Assembly (NCBI GenBank): GCA_046329585.1 | Contig: JAXLUI010000001.1 | Span: 2,232,001-2,296,000, forward strand | Reading direction: 5' to 3' | Source: DLKC01 sp002478885 | Lineage (GTDB): Bacteria > Bacteroidota > Bacteroidia > Chitinophagales > Chitinophagaceae | Length of the DNA stretch: 64,000 nt | Part shown: positions 33,093-41,738 of the stretch, piece after piece | Numbering within the stretch: the stretch's first letter is position 1 | Layout: each line of letters begins with the position of its first letter | Position numbers and translations under genes: made by a program | Notes under the pieces: generated by a model | The model's input: only the letters and a program-made list of their open reading frames with translations | The model's database searches: none | What the model was told of the DNA's origin: nothing

Positions 33093-33826
33093 TGCAAAAG
33101 GCAGTAATTATTACCGGTGTACTTGGCGGTATTGGCAGTGGCCTCGCAAAGGCTTTTAAAGAACAGGGTTACCGCGTTATTGGGCTGGATGTAAGAAATA
33201 GCCAATCAGCATATTGCGATCTGTTTATCCAATTCGATCTCAACCTTTATTGCAACGACCCTGGTTATAAACAACAGATGGATCAGCATTTCGATGAACA
33301 CGTACCGCAATTGTCTGTACTTATCAACAACGCAGCTGTACAAATACTCGATAACCTCGACGCAATCAGGATACAGGATTGGAACCATACTTTAAATGTC
33401 AATCTCACTGGCCCTATGCTGCTTAGCCAGCATTTTTTGCAGAAACTGGCAAGTGCACATGGCTGCATCATCAACATAGCAAGCATACACCAACAATTAA
33501 CAAAAAAGAAGTTCATAGCCTATGCAACTTCAAAGAGTGCGCTGGTAGGGCTCACAAAAGCAATGTCGGTCGACCTGCAGGGCTTGGTAAGGGTTAACTC
33601 CATCAGTCCCGCTGCAATCGACACACAAATGCTCCGCGATGGCTTTAATAACGATGAAAATATGGTGCAGAAATTGAATGAACTGCACCCGATTCAGCGC
33701 ATAGGCAAGCCGGCAGAGGTTTCCAAACTTGCATTGCTGCTTGCAGAGGATGAGCTCGGTTTCATAAACGGCGCGAATATCTGTATTGACGGTGGCATAA
33801 GTAATGTGCTCAAAGATCTTGATTAG
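33092..33826 (+). CDS. Short-chain dehydrogenase/reductase
   Basis: 244 residues from the ATG at 33092, which overlaps the previous stop by one base. The cofactor motif TGVLGGIGSG, the NNAA motif (VLINNAAVQ), catalytic Ser in NIASIHQQ and YATSK (Tyr-x-x-x-Lys) mark a classical SDR. The C-terminal FINGANICIDGGISN is typical. With the cytidylyltransferase and hydroxyacid dehydrogenase it forms a tight three-gene unit that presumably builds one activated acidic building block. The substrate is unknown. Confidence 0.92.
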   Translation: MQKAVIITGVLGGIGSGLAKAFKEQGYRVIGLDVRNSQSAYCDLFIQFDLNLYCNDPGYKQQMDQHFDEHVPQLSVLINNAAVQILDNLDAIRIQDWNHTLNVNLTGPMLLSQHFLQKLASAHGCIINIASIHQQLTKKKFIAYATSKSALVGLTKAMSVDLQGLVRVNSISPAAIDTQMLRDGFNNDENMVQKLNELHPIQRIGKPAEVSKLALLLAEDELGFINGANICIDGGISNVLKDLD

Positions 33827-33860
33827 CAGTTACCCGGCTGAAGTGCAGGCATGGGCTTCG

Positions 33861-33880
33861 CTTGCGTCGCACACTTGTAC
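33861..33880 (+). repeat. Dispersed 20-bp repeat, A subtype, solitary, inside the polysaccharide locus
   Basis: CTTGCGTCGCACACTTGTAC, then TGCAGTAA, as at 16670. It lies between the SDR gene and the secreted GH-like gene and may mark the end of the first transcription unit. Confidence 0.8.
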
Positions 33881-33946
33881 TGCAGTAACGATGTCGGCAC
33901 TTTCGGTATTTATAGTGTTAATGGTTGAAAAGAATGTACAGTGAAC

Positions 33947-35341
33947 ATGATAACGAAGCAACTGAATAAAAGCTTTACAGCATCACACACACTTATGCTT
34001 GCGGTTTTTGTATCCGCAATGCTCTTGGGTCGTCCCGCTCGATCCCAGGCCGATGTTGTACTTTCCTCGCGTTGGTTCCATCCGAAGGATGACAGGGATA
34101 CGTTGAGCACAATCAAAATTGCCAAAGCTTTCAACGTTACACGAATTGACTGGATGTATTGCAACAACAAAACTCAGTTGCAACAGCTGCAGCAACTTAA
34201 TATCCCCTATAGCCTGGCAATAAATCCGCAAACACCCGACTCTGCCGGCTATACAACGGCAAAGACTCGGATCCTCGATATCAATGGCAATCCGCTCGTC
34301 GCACCATGGATGAAAAAATGGAAGGTCAAAAACCCCTATTGGGGTTGTGTGAATAACCCACTTTTTAAAGAAACTTTTTATACGCAAACAAAGAATATTG
34401 TTGATCTGGGAGCTTACGGCGTTTTTGTGGACGATGCCCGTTTCAACGACCACGCTGCAGAGTGGGGTGGCTGTTATTGCGATTATTGCATGACGGCATT
34501 TAACAAATACCTGGAAAGCAAAAACGAATCGCTGAGTGGAGCGTCAAATTACCGGGAATTCCTGAAAACAAGCGGAGCCAATGCCGGATCACCGCTGGTG
34601 GCACAGTTAAAAAAAGAGTTTAGGCAATTCCAGTCACAATCTGTGGTCAACTTTTTAACCACATGGAAAGCTGACCTTTCAGCTTATGCAAAAAGGCCGT
34701 TTAAATTTCTTACCAACAATTATAATGGCAATTGGGACTCCCCTATCTATAAGGTATTCGATGGCGGCATTGCAGAAATTCCGTCCAATAAAGAACTTAC
34801 AACAGGAAAAATTGGGGGCATAGTTAAAAAGGCAACTGCCTTCGGAAAAACCCAGGTGTTTTCCTATGCGTCAGATAATATGACTGCTAATGCAAAATTT
34901 ATTATTCAGGCGTATTTGGCTGGCAGTGCTGCAATTATTCCATGGGATGCGTTGGTTTCTTCCAACGTGGAAAATAATTACAGCCAGCGGTATTATGCAA
35001 ACACAGACCAGTATCTAAAGTTGTTTGATTTTATAAGCGGTCATCCCGGTCTTTTCAAAAATACAATAAGTACCAAAGAGGCTGCGGCACTTAATCTTGC
35101 GTCGTCCTCTGAATATATAACGGAATTACGTAGAGATAAAACAGGTACCTATTTATTTATTTGTGCACCCGACAGTATTCGCCAGGCTGGGGATATTTCA
35201 AGCCCGGTAACGTTTAAAAACATTTCAGGCGCACCGTTAAGTATGTTTGATGACATTACGCCCTGCAGAATAATGAAGTCTGACAACGGCAACTGGAACG
35301 TCAACACAGCATTCGCAATCCTGAAAATTAAGCCACGATGA
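33947..35341 (+). CDS. Secreted glycoside-hydrolase-like TIM-barrel protein
   Basis: 464 residues from the ATG at 33947; a GTG at 33941 is an alternative. The signal region is LMLAVFVSAMLLGRPARSQ. The rest resembles putative glycoside hydrolases of the GHL group: AKAFNVTRIDWMYCNNKTQLQQL, YGVFVDDARFNDHAAEWGGCYCDYCMTAFN with Cys pairs and acidic residues as in GH42-like barrels, and a small C-terminal beta domain. No catalytic pair can be assigned with confidence. It may trim or degrade the glycan made by the locus, a role that polysaccharide operons often include. Its stop overlaps the next start (ATGA). Confidence 0.7.
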   Translation: MITKQLNKSFTASHTLMLAVFVSAMLLGRPARSQADVVLSSRWFHPKDDRDTLSTIKIAKAFNVTRIDWMYCNNKTQLQQLQQLNIPYSLAINPQTPDSAGYTTAKTRILDINGNPLVAPWMKKWKVKNPYWGCVNNPLFKETFYTQTKNIVDLGAYGVFVDDARFNDHAAEWGGCYCDYCMTAFNKYLESKNESLSGASNYREFLKTSGANAGSPLVAQLKKEFRQFQSQSVVNFLTTWKADLSAYAKRPFKFLTNNYNGNWDSPIYKVFDGGIAEIPSNKELTTGKIGGIVKKATAFGKTQVFSYASDNMTANAKFIIQAYLAGSAAIIPWDALVSSNVENNYSQRYYANTDQYLKLFDFISGHPGLFKNTISTKEAAALNLASSSEYITELRRDKTGTYLFICAPDSIRQAGDISSPVTFKNISGAPLSMFDDITPCRIMKSDNGNWNVNTAFAILKIKPR

Positions 35342-36099
35342 AAGCTAAAATTTTATCGGGCATTTTCAAGCTCTGTAATCAGTTTCTAAAATTAAAGAAT
35401 GCAAAACGCAGGAAAATACTTGTATACACCGATTCAAGAGGCTTTAACGTAGTTAGCAAATTAGGCAAAACCCCTTTTGATTCATATATCAGGACGCTGG
35501 CTTGGAATTTCAATGTGGAATATTATATCTGCCCGGAAAAATATACCACGATTATTGATTTTCTTGAGTGTGTAAAAAACAAAGATATCCGGCAATATGA
35601 TATTGTTTTGCTCCATTGTGGTGTGGTCGATTTCTCACCGCGGCCTTTGAGCAATATTGAAAAACTGTTAGAGAGTAAACGGGGATCCGCTGCTTTTGAA
35701 AAATTGAGAACCGAAAATCGTTCATATTACAATCAACCCTACGATGTGGTTTATTCGGGTGAAAAAACGGTAACCCTCTATTCAAAGGAGTATCTTTCCA
35801 ACGAAGTAATCCCGGAATTGAAACAAATAAAAAATCTCGTGTGGATAAATTCCAACCATTTTGTAAAAGGTTGGGAAGGCAATTTTACAAAAGGACGGCC
35901 TGCCAATATAGAAAAGTTGGTCAACGAATACGACTCTTTGCTGATGCAGAATCTTGCCAATGTTATTGATCTTAAAATATGGGGAGAAAAAGAAATAATG
36001 GAAAATACGATCGACAATATTCATTTTACAAAAAAAGGGTTTGGCCAGGTTTATAAATTATTGCATGGCAAACTGGAGGGCATCACGGGCAAATTATGA
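35338..36099 (+). CDS. SGNH/GDSL hydrolase-like protein
   Basis: 253 residues with no signal peptide. Weak SGNH blocks are visible: ILVYTDSRGFN (Ser in place of the GDS serine), VLLHCGVVDFS in the block III position, and DNIHFTKKGF near the C-terminus with the Asp-x-x-His pair. Such proteins act as O-acetyl esterases or acyltransferases, and within polysaccharide loci they may tune glycan acetylation. The remote match keeps the call tentative. It overlaps both neighbours by 4 bp, so it is translationally linked to the GH-like gene and the flippase. Confidence 0.65.
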   Translation: MKAKILSGIFKLCNQFLKLKNAKRRKILVYTDSRGFNVVSKLGKTPFDSYIRTLAWNFNVEYYICPEKYTTIIDFLECVKNKDIRQYDIVLLHCGVVDFSPRPLSNIEKLLESKRGSAAFEKLRTENRSYYNQPYDVVYSGEKTVTLYSKEYLSNEVIPELKQIKNLVWINSNHFVKGWEGNFTKGRPANIEKLVNEYDSLLMQNLANVIDLKIWGEKEIMENTIDNIHFTKKGFGQVYKLLHGKLEGITGKL

Positions 36100-37526
36100 A
36101 ACAACTGGTACATCGTTTTTGGAACTCTCCTACCATAATGACTTGGGGTAACATGCTTACGAGCAGTCTTAAACTGCTGGTATTAACCCCGCTTATCCTT
36201 GTAAAATATGATGTAAACGAGATAGCATTTTGGTACTTGCTGCTCACGATCAATTCTTTCATCATAGTAATCGACTTTGGATTTTACCCCACTTTTTCCC
36301 GGGTGGTTTCTTTCGCTTACAACGGGCTTGAAAGCCTTGCAGATGTTGATGGGCAACATAAACATTCCGGCGATGGAAAGCCAAACTGGTCGTTGATGGG
36401 TAAGGTCTATGGAACAATAAACACTACCTATTTTTTTCTTGGTTTTCTTATTGTGGCCGTAATCTTTTCATTCACTTATCCCCCTGTTTCGAAAATAATC
36501 CTGAAAACCAGTCAACAGGATTCGCTTTGGACTGCATATGCACTTTATGCCTTCAGCGTATTCTTTGGATTCATAGCCAAAAAGTTCGACGCACTCATCA
36601 TAGGAACCGGCAATATTGTCATCATTAACAGGTGGGATATTATCAACAATGCCCTGAACACGTTGTCATCTATCGCAATTGTGTATTTTGGCCTAAATCT
36701 TTGGATTTTAGCGCTGAATCAATTGTTCTTCAGCCTGCTGCTTATCGCCAGGGATATCTATATTGAGCGGTCAATTTGTAATAAAAAATTCAGGCAATTC
36801 AGGATATTTTCTTTCGATAAAGATGTATTCCTTTGGTGCTGGGGACCCGCTTGGAGATCGGGCATTTTGATACTTTGTTCAACCGGGTTAAACCAGGCAT
36901 CCGGTTTAATATACGCCAATGTTTCCGATACTAAACGTTTAGCCGCTTATTTGCTTTCATTAAAACTCGTTACTACCGTTGCTGCCTTCTCGCAAGCTCC
37001 GTTTTATTCTAAACTCCCGAAGTTTTCTGCACTAAGAGTAAAAAATCAGGTTGATGAACTCTCAGTCGTTACTTCATCTGCAATGAATAAGTCTCTTTTT
37101 GTACTCGTCGCCGGTTTGGTTGGTATATTTTTTCTGGGTGACTGGGGGCTTGATATAATTAATTCCAAGTCAACACTGGTTGATTACAGGATCCTGATGT
37201 TAATGAGCTTTGTTTTGTTTCTTGAAAGGCACCATGCAATGCATTCGCAAATATTTGTAACTACTAATAAAATACCGTTCTATAAGCCGGCAATAATTAC
37301 GGCGGTTATTAATGTGTCATTGATTTGGGTACTATTACCTAAAATTGATTACCTGGCTTTTCCTGTTGCACAAGGCATTTCAAATCTGGTAATTAATAAC
37401 TGGTGGTGTGTTATGTTATCTTTAAAATCTATAAATAAACATTTTATTGAATATTTTAAAGGCAGTGCTTTTTGGCCAGCGTTGCTGTTGGTACTGGCTT
37501 CTTTAATACGAATCATCATCAATTGA
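36096..37526 (+). CDS. Polysaccharide flippase, Wzx-like
   Basis: 476 residues with about 12 hydrophobic segments, for example LLLTINSFIIVIDFGFYPTF, FLGFLIVAVIFSFTYP, LFVLVAGLVGIFFLGDW and ALLLVLASLIRIIIN. The layout matches MOP-superfamily lipid-linked oligosaccharide flippases, which move undecaprenyl-linked repeat units to the periplasm. A hydrophilic loop near residues 85-105 (DVDGQHKHSGDGKP) is unusual in being His/Asp-rich. It overlaps the SGNH gene by 4 bp and precedes the first DUF115/GT42-like gene by 5 bp. Confidence 0.88.
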   Translation: MKQLVHRFWNSPTIMTWGNMLTSSLKLLVLTPLILVKYDVNEIAFWYLLLTINSFIIVIDFGFYPTFSRVVSFAYNGLESLADVDGQHKHSGDGKPNWSLMGKVYGTINTTYFFLGFLIVAVIFSFTYPPVSKIILKTSQQDSLWTAYALYAFSVFFGFIAKKFDALIIGTGNIVIINRWDIINNALNTLSSIAIVYFGLNLWILALNQLFFSLLLIARDIYIERSICNKKFRQFRIFSFDKDVFLWCWGPAWRSGILILCSTGLNQASGLIYANVSDTKRLAAYLLSLKLVTTVAAFSQAPFYSKLPKFSALRVKNQVDELSVVTSSAMNKSLFVLVAGLVGIFFLGDWGLDIINSKSTLVDYRILMLMSFVLFLERHHAMHSQIFVTTNKIPFYKPAIITAVINVSLIWVLLPKIDYLAFPVAQGISNLVINNWWCVMLSLKSINKHFIEYFKGSAFWPALLLVLASLIRIIIN

Positions 37527-37531
37527 ATTTT

Positions 37532-38401
37532 ATGAAAAAAATATTGAAACCATTTTACTATTTCGTTTACAACATCTTTATTGATTCGCATTTAGTAGCC
37601 AAAGGAACTCCAAATGTGCCACTGCTTACGAAATTCTGGAGATCATTTAGATATAGGATGGGAGGGAATTTTAATGTCTATTTATCAAAAAACGAGAAAA
37701 AGATTGCTTCCTTTCATAACATTCATAAAGGAAAACGATGTGTCATAATAGGGAATGGACCTTCATTAAACAAACTGGATTTAACAAAACTGAAGAATGA
37801 AATCACATTCGGTGTCAACGCAATTTACACAAATATGGACAACATGGGCTTTCTGCCAACCTATTATGTTGTAGAAGACATTTTTGTTGCCGAAGACAGA
37901 AAAGACGAGATCAATGTTATGCGGGGACCGGAAAAATTTTTCGGAAATTATCTCAGATATTGCTTCGAAGAAGGGAATGATGTGAATTGGTTGAATGTCA
38001 GGTTCAGGTATGATGACTATAAAGATTTTCCGAACTTTTCAAAGAATGCATTAAGGCAGGTATGGACGGGAGGTACGGTCTCCTACTTGTCTCTTCAGTT
38101 AGCATATTATATGGGGTTTAAGGAAGTCTACATGATAGGCTTTGATCACGAGTATAAAATACCGGAAAGTGTTAAAATACAGGGGACGGAAATAATGTCA
38201 CTTGATGACGACGTAAATCACTTCAACAAGGACTATTTCGGAAAAGGAAAAAGATGGCACGATCCGATGGTTGAAAGAATGGAGCTCTCATACGAAAAGG
38301 CTAAAAAGATGTACGAGATGGATAACCGTAAAATCTACAACGCCACTGCCGGGGGTAAATTGGAAGTTTTTGATCGTATTGATTATCACGCAATTTTCTA
38401 A
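37532..38401 (+). CDS. DUF115/GT42-like putative glycosyltransferase, copy 1
   Basis: 289 residues from the ATG at 37532; an earlier start would overlap the flippase. The signature is CVIIGNGPSLNKLDLTKL near residue 70, then FGVNAIY, then WTGGTVSYLSLQLAYYMGFKEVYMIGFDHEY. This order (GNGPS, N-x-x-Y/F, and a GG/SG-x-V-x-L-A-x-x-x-G-x-x-E-x-Y-x-x-G-x-D strand) is shared by DUF115/MptE-like proteins and by the GT42 sialyltransferase fold. Because the same locus encodes a CMP-sugar synthetase-like enzyme, a CMP-sugar donor is a fair guess, not shown. A paralogue lies at 40929. Stop and next start overlap (TAATG). Confidence 0.7.
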   Translation: MKKILKPFYYFVYNIFIDSHLVAKGTPNVPLLTKFWRSFRYRMGGNFNVYLSKNEKKIASFHNIHKGKRCVIIGNGPSLNKLDLTKLKNEITFGVNAIYTNMDNMGFLPTYYVVEDIFVAEDRKDEINVMRGPEKFFGNYLRYCFEEGNDVNWLNVRFRYDDYKDFPNFSKNALRQVWTGGTVSYLSLQLAYYMGFKEVYMIGFDHEYKIPESVKIQGTEIMSLDDDVNHFNKDYFGKGKRWHDPMVERMELSYEKAKKMYEMDNRKIYNATAGGKLEVFDRIDYHAIF

Positions 38402-39597
38402 TGAAAGTATTACATATAACTGCTACAGACGCTAATGGTGCCGGGATAGCTGCTTTACGTATTGTTGAAGCACAGAGGCAAAATGGAATAGATGCGAATC
38501 TGCTTGTCAGGGATAAAAGCAGTAGTCATGATTATGTTTTGGAATTTTATAAATTCAAATACATAGACTATGCACTAAATCTTTTTTTAAAACTTTTTGG
38601 CCTGGACTATATTTATAGTCTAAATGGTTTATTTATAACAAGAAGCAGGATTTTTAAAACTGCGGATATAATTCATATTCACAATATTCACCACGTCAGG
38701 CTCCTTCACCCATTGATGCTGCCCAGGAAAAAAAGGTATTTGTACACATTACACGATATGTGGGCGATTACTGGTAATTGTAACTATAACTATGATTTGT
38801 GTGACAGGTACAGGAACGGTTGTTTCGATTGCCCTATGAACAAGGATGCAAAAAAATGGGGATTTCCTAAGATGTTTGTTGATAATGTAAAAGGCCAATG
38901 GGTTTTAAAAAGGAACGCATACAGCAAACTCAAAATTTTTTTTGTTTCACCTTCTGAATGGCTCGCTGGGCGGGCCCGCAATTCAGACATAATTAAAGGA
39001 AAGCAGGTTTATGTCATACCAAACTGCTATGAAGATATTTCAGCAGAATTTTTGCCGAAGAGAACAGCCATCGTTGGCCCAATAAAAATTCTTTTTATTG
39101 GCCAAAAAATCAGGGATAATGACAGAAAAGGATTTTATTTTATGGCAAAAGCCTTGAATTCATTGCCTTTTCAGCATGAGATACATATTGTTGGAAAAAT
39201 GAATGATGATTTTGAAAAATATTTCACTAACCCATTAACAAAGATTAGCTTCCATGGCCCTGTAGATGAAAATAAAATGAAGTTACATTATCAGAACTGT
39301 CATGTTTTTGTGCTTCCATCACTGCAGGACAACCTCCCTAATACAATCCTGGAAAGTATGTGTTATGCAACACCTGTAGTTGCCTTTAATGTCGGAGGTA
39401 TAAATGAAATCGTGAATTCTTCTAATGGATATCTGGCCAGGTATAAAGACGTCGATGATTTGGCGAATGGAATACGTTTTGTAAATGATCGCTTTCTCGA
39501 AACTTCAGATGGTGCATTTGAAACATCTTTAAACTTCACTTACAAAAAAAATTTTATTTCGCATGTTAAGTGTTATAATCAGTTATTAAATAGCTAG
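38401..39597 (+). CDS. Glycosyltransferase family 4
   Basis: 398 residues. The GT-B fold starts MKVLHITATDANGAGIAALRIVEA. The middle has HIHNIHHVRLLH and LYTLHDMWAITGNCNY, typical of WcfG/Bacteroidota capsule GT4 enzymes, with a cysteine-rich insertion (CDRYRNGCFDCP). The donor-binding C-terminal half carries LFIGQKIRDNDRKGF, then VLPSLQDNLPNTILESMCYATPVVAFNVGGINEIV (the E-x7-E-type motif). It is cytoplasmic and extends the lipid-linked repeat unit. The specificity cannot be read from sequence. Confidence 0.92.
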   Translation: MKVLHITATDANGAGIAALRIVEAQRQNGIDANLLVRDKSSSHDYVLEFYKFKYIDYALNLFLKLFGLDYIYSLNGLFITRSRIFKTADIIHIHNIHHVRLLHPLMLPRKKRYLYTLHDMWAITGNCNYNYDLCDRYRNGCFDCPMNKDAKKWGFPKMFVDNVKGQWVLKRNAYSKLKIFFVSPSEWLAGRARNSDIIKGKQVYVIPNCYEDISAEFLPKRTAIVGPIKILFIGQKIRDNDRKGFYFMAKALNSLPFQHEIHIVGKMNDDFEKYFTNPLTKISFHGPVDENKMKLHYQNCHVFVLPSLQDNLPNTILESMCYATPVVAFNVGGINEIVNSSNGYLARYKDVDDLANGIRFVNDRFLETSDGAFETSLNFTYKKNFISHVKCYNQLLNS

Positions 39598-39599
39598 CA

Positions 39600-40910
39600 A
39601 TGTGGGAAATAGTTTTTACTTACTTTATTGCATTACTTTATCTGAACAGGTATACAGATAATGTAGTAATTAAATTCATTCCAACATTTCTCCTTTTTTT
39701 TACAGGTTATCGACTCCTTTTAAAAAATCAATTGGTAAAAAAAAGACAGGAAATCGCCGTTATTTTTAAAGGCAAGCTTCTCTTATTGCTGTGTCTGCTT
39801 CTACTTATAGGGTTGATAAGGAACAATAACCCGACAACTACATATACTTCACTGTTAATTACCACTTTGTTTTTCTGTGGATTTTTGTTCTTCATGTTTC
39901 AGGTTATTGCGCAAATAAGTGCGAAAAAAAATCAGATCGTTTATATCTACCGGTTCCTTGTATTGCCATTTGTTCTTTTTTTTGCTATTAACCTTTTGTT
40001 TTGGATGCTGAAAATCGATCCCGGGCCAAATAGTGAGGCAGGCGCCGCGGTGAGCACGAATTCATCAATATTTTTAAAATATTGGGGGATCGATGTGGGT
40101 AGGGTAAAATTTCCGCTCGCATCGGGCATAAACAGCTACGCTACTTTATTGGGCGGAATTTTTACTATCATACTAGTGTATATGGTTATTCTGCGGTACC
40201 GCTCCAGGACTTTGTGGATATCACTTCTTATAACCATCATTTCGCTATTACTAACAGATTCAAGGTCTGCACTTATTTATCCTGTTATCGTTTGCGCAGT
40301 CTTGTATTGGTCGGTTAAGCGGAATGCAATAAAGCATATTTTCTTATGGCCATTTATTATTGTTTTGGGTCCATTTTTGCTAACGTCCTTGCTTCCCATA
40401 TTGTCCGGGTATGATTTTTTTTCTTTTCTGTCACGATCGAGCGAGGATTTAGCCACTGGTAACGCACGTTTTTTTATTTGGTTGATTTCATTAAATGAGT
40501 TTCTACATTTTAATTCAATGCATATTTTCGGATATGGAATATATGGCCACTATAAATCTGGAGCCTCAACTTTATGGTCTAATTTCTTTACGAGTTTTGA
40601 GGATGCTTCGGAATTAGTTCACCCTCACAATACAGCGCTTTCCGTGTTATTTGATTATGGGTATTTCGGATTGATTGTTCTTTATGGGGTTCTCCTAAAA
40701 ATAGCTGGTCTAATCAAAAGACAGTTTAAATCGGAAGAGAATTATGAAAAGTCTTGTGTGCTGGCTGGCTTTTTAATGTATTTCTCCCTGATATCCGTTA
40801 CCGAGTCCTTTTTTGGGTTCTATTATTTAAATACGATATACTACTGTATTTCTTTTTTCTTTTTAGCATTTAGCAATACTTTCTCAATGAAATCAGATGA
40901 TCTAAAGTAA
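39600..40910 (+). CDS. O-antigen polymerase/ligase-like membrane protein (Wzy)
   Basis: 436 residues with about 11 hydrophobic segments. A large central periplasmic loop near residues 275-350 ends in ELVHPHNTALSVLFDYGYFGLIVLYG, the His-x-His-Asn motif of the Wzy/WaaL superfamily. Earlier segments include LLITIISLLLTDSRSALIYPV (another conserved spot, SRSA). In a Wzx/Wzy system it links repeat units into chains. A WaaL-type ligase cannot be excluded, but its position beside Wzx, Wzc and Wza favours polymerase. Confidence 0.87.
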   Translation: MWEIVFTYFIALLYLNRYTDNVVIKFIPTFLLFFTGYRLLLKNQLVKKRQEIAVIFKGKLLLLLCLLLLIGLIRNNNPTTTYTSLLITTLFFCGFLFFMFQVIAQISAKKNQIVYIYRFLVLPFVLFFAINLLFWMLKIDPGPNSEAGAAVSTNSSIFLKYWGIDVGRVKFPLASGINSYATLLGGIFTIILVYMVILRYRSRTLWISLLITIISLLLTDSRSALIYPVIVCAVLYWSVKRNAIKHIFLWPFIIVLGPFLLTSLLPILSGYDFFSFLSRSSEDLATGNARFFIWLISLNEFLHFNSMHIFGYGIYGHYKSGASTLWSNFFTSFEDASELVHPHNTALSVLFDYGYFGLIVLYGVLLKIAGLIKRQFKSEENYEKSCVLAGFLMYFSLISVTESFFGFYYLNTIYYCISFFFLAFSNTFSMKSDDLK

Positions 40911-40928
40911 CTTAAAATTGATGTGTAA

Positions 40929-41738
40929 ATGATTCAGAAAACAGCTTCAAGATTTACTTTATCCCGAATTATACCGGCCATAAAACGTAGAGTCAAAGAA
41001 CTTCTCTATTTGTTCAGTTGGACTGTGGGCGGGGCAGCCAAACATAATAAGCGCATCTTACTATCTTACCATAACCGATACCAGGGTAAACGCCTTTTTC
41101 TGATTGCAAACGGCCCCAGCATTAAAGACATGGATCTCTCAGCGTTAAAGGGAGAGCTTACCATGTGCATGAACCGATTTTATATTTATTTTGATAAGAT
41201 CGGCTTTATTCCCAATTTCCTGGTTTGTGTTGAAGACCTTGTTCTGGAGCAGTTTGGGGAGGATATAAACAAGCTGCCATTGCAAAAATTCGTTAACTGG
41301 CGCTTCCATAAAAAATTGAACGATTGTAATTTCCTCAAGGAATCTTATGCCTTCAATCCGTTTTTTCAGGGCGATCTTACCCGACCAACACATTTCGGGG
41401 GCACAGTTACTTTTGCATGTCTGCAACTGGCATATTATATGGGCTTTTCTGAAGTTATTCTAATAGGATTGGATCACAGCTTTAAGGAAAAAGGCACCCC
41501 TGCAACAACAGAAGTAAGAAATTACGAAAAAGACGAAAGTCATTTCGACCCCAACTATTTTCCGAAAGGGACCAGGTGGAAATTACCAGACTTAGACAAA
41601 TCGGAATATGGCTATGCAATTGCGCGTGACCATTACAAAAAGAATGGAAGAAAAATAATCGATGCAACCATTAACGGACATTGTACCATATTTGAAAAGG
41701 CTGACTATTATGGGATCATCAAAAGTGTCGCTGCTTAA
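40929..41738 (+). CDS. DUF115/GT42-like putative glycosyltransferase, copy 2
   Basis: 269 residues. It has the same pattern as the gene at 37532: LFLIANGPSIKDMDLSAL, CMNRFYIYFDKIGFIPNFLVCVED, THFGGTVTFACLQLAYYMGFSEVILIGLDHSF. The C-terminal parts also align (FDPNYFPKGTRWKLPD against FNKDYFGKGKRWHDP). The two copies are diverged paralogues, presumably adding two residues or acting on different acceptors. The CMNRFYIYF segment is closer to the GT42 CN-x-F motif than is copy 1. Donor and activity are inferred only. Its 3' end overlaps the wecG start by 29 bp. Confidence 0.7.
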   Translation: MIQKTASRFTLSRIIPAIKRRVKELLYLFSWTVGGAAKHNKRILLSYHNRYQGKRLFLIANGPSIKDMDLSALKGELTMCMNRFYIYFDKIGFIPNFLVCVEDLVLEQFGEDINKLPLQKFVNWRFHKKLNDCNFLKESYAFNPFFQGDLTRPTHFGGTVTFACLQLAYYMGFSEVILIGLDHSFKEKGTPATTEVRNYEKDESHFDPNYFPKGTRWKLPDLDKSEYGYAIARDHYKKNGRKIIDATINGHCTIFEKADYYGIIKSVAA

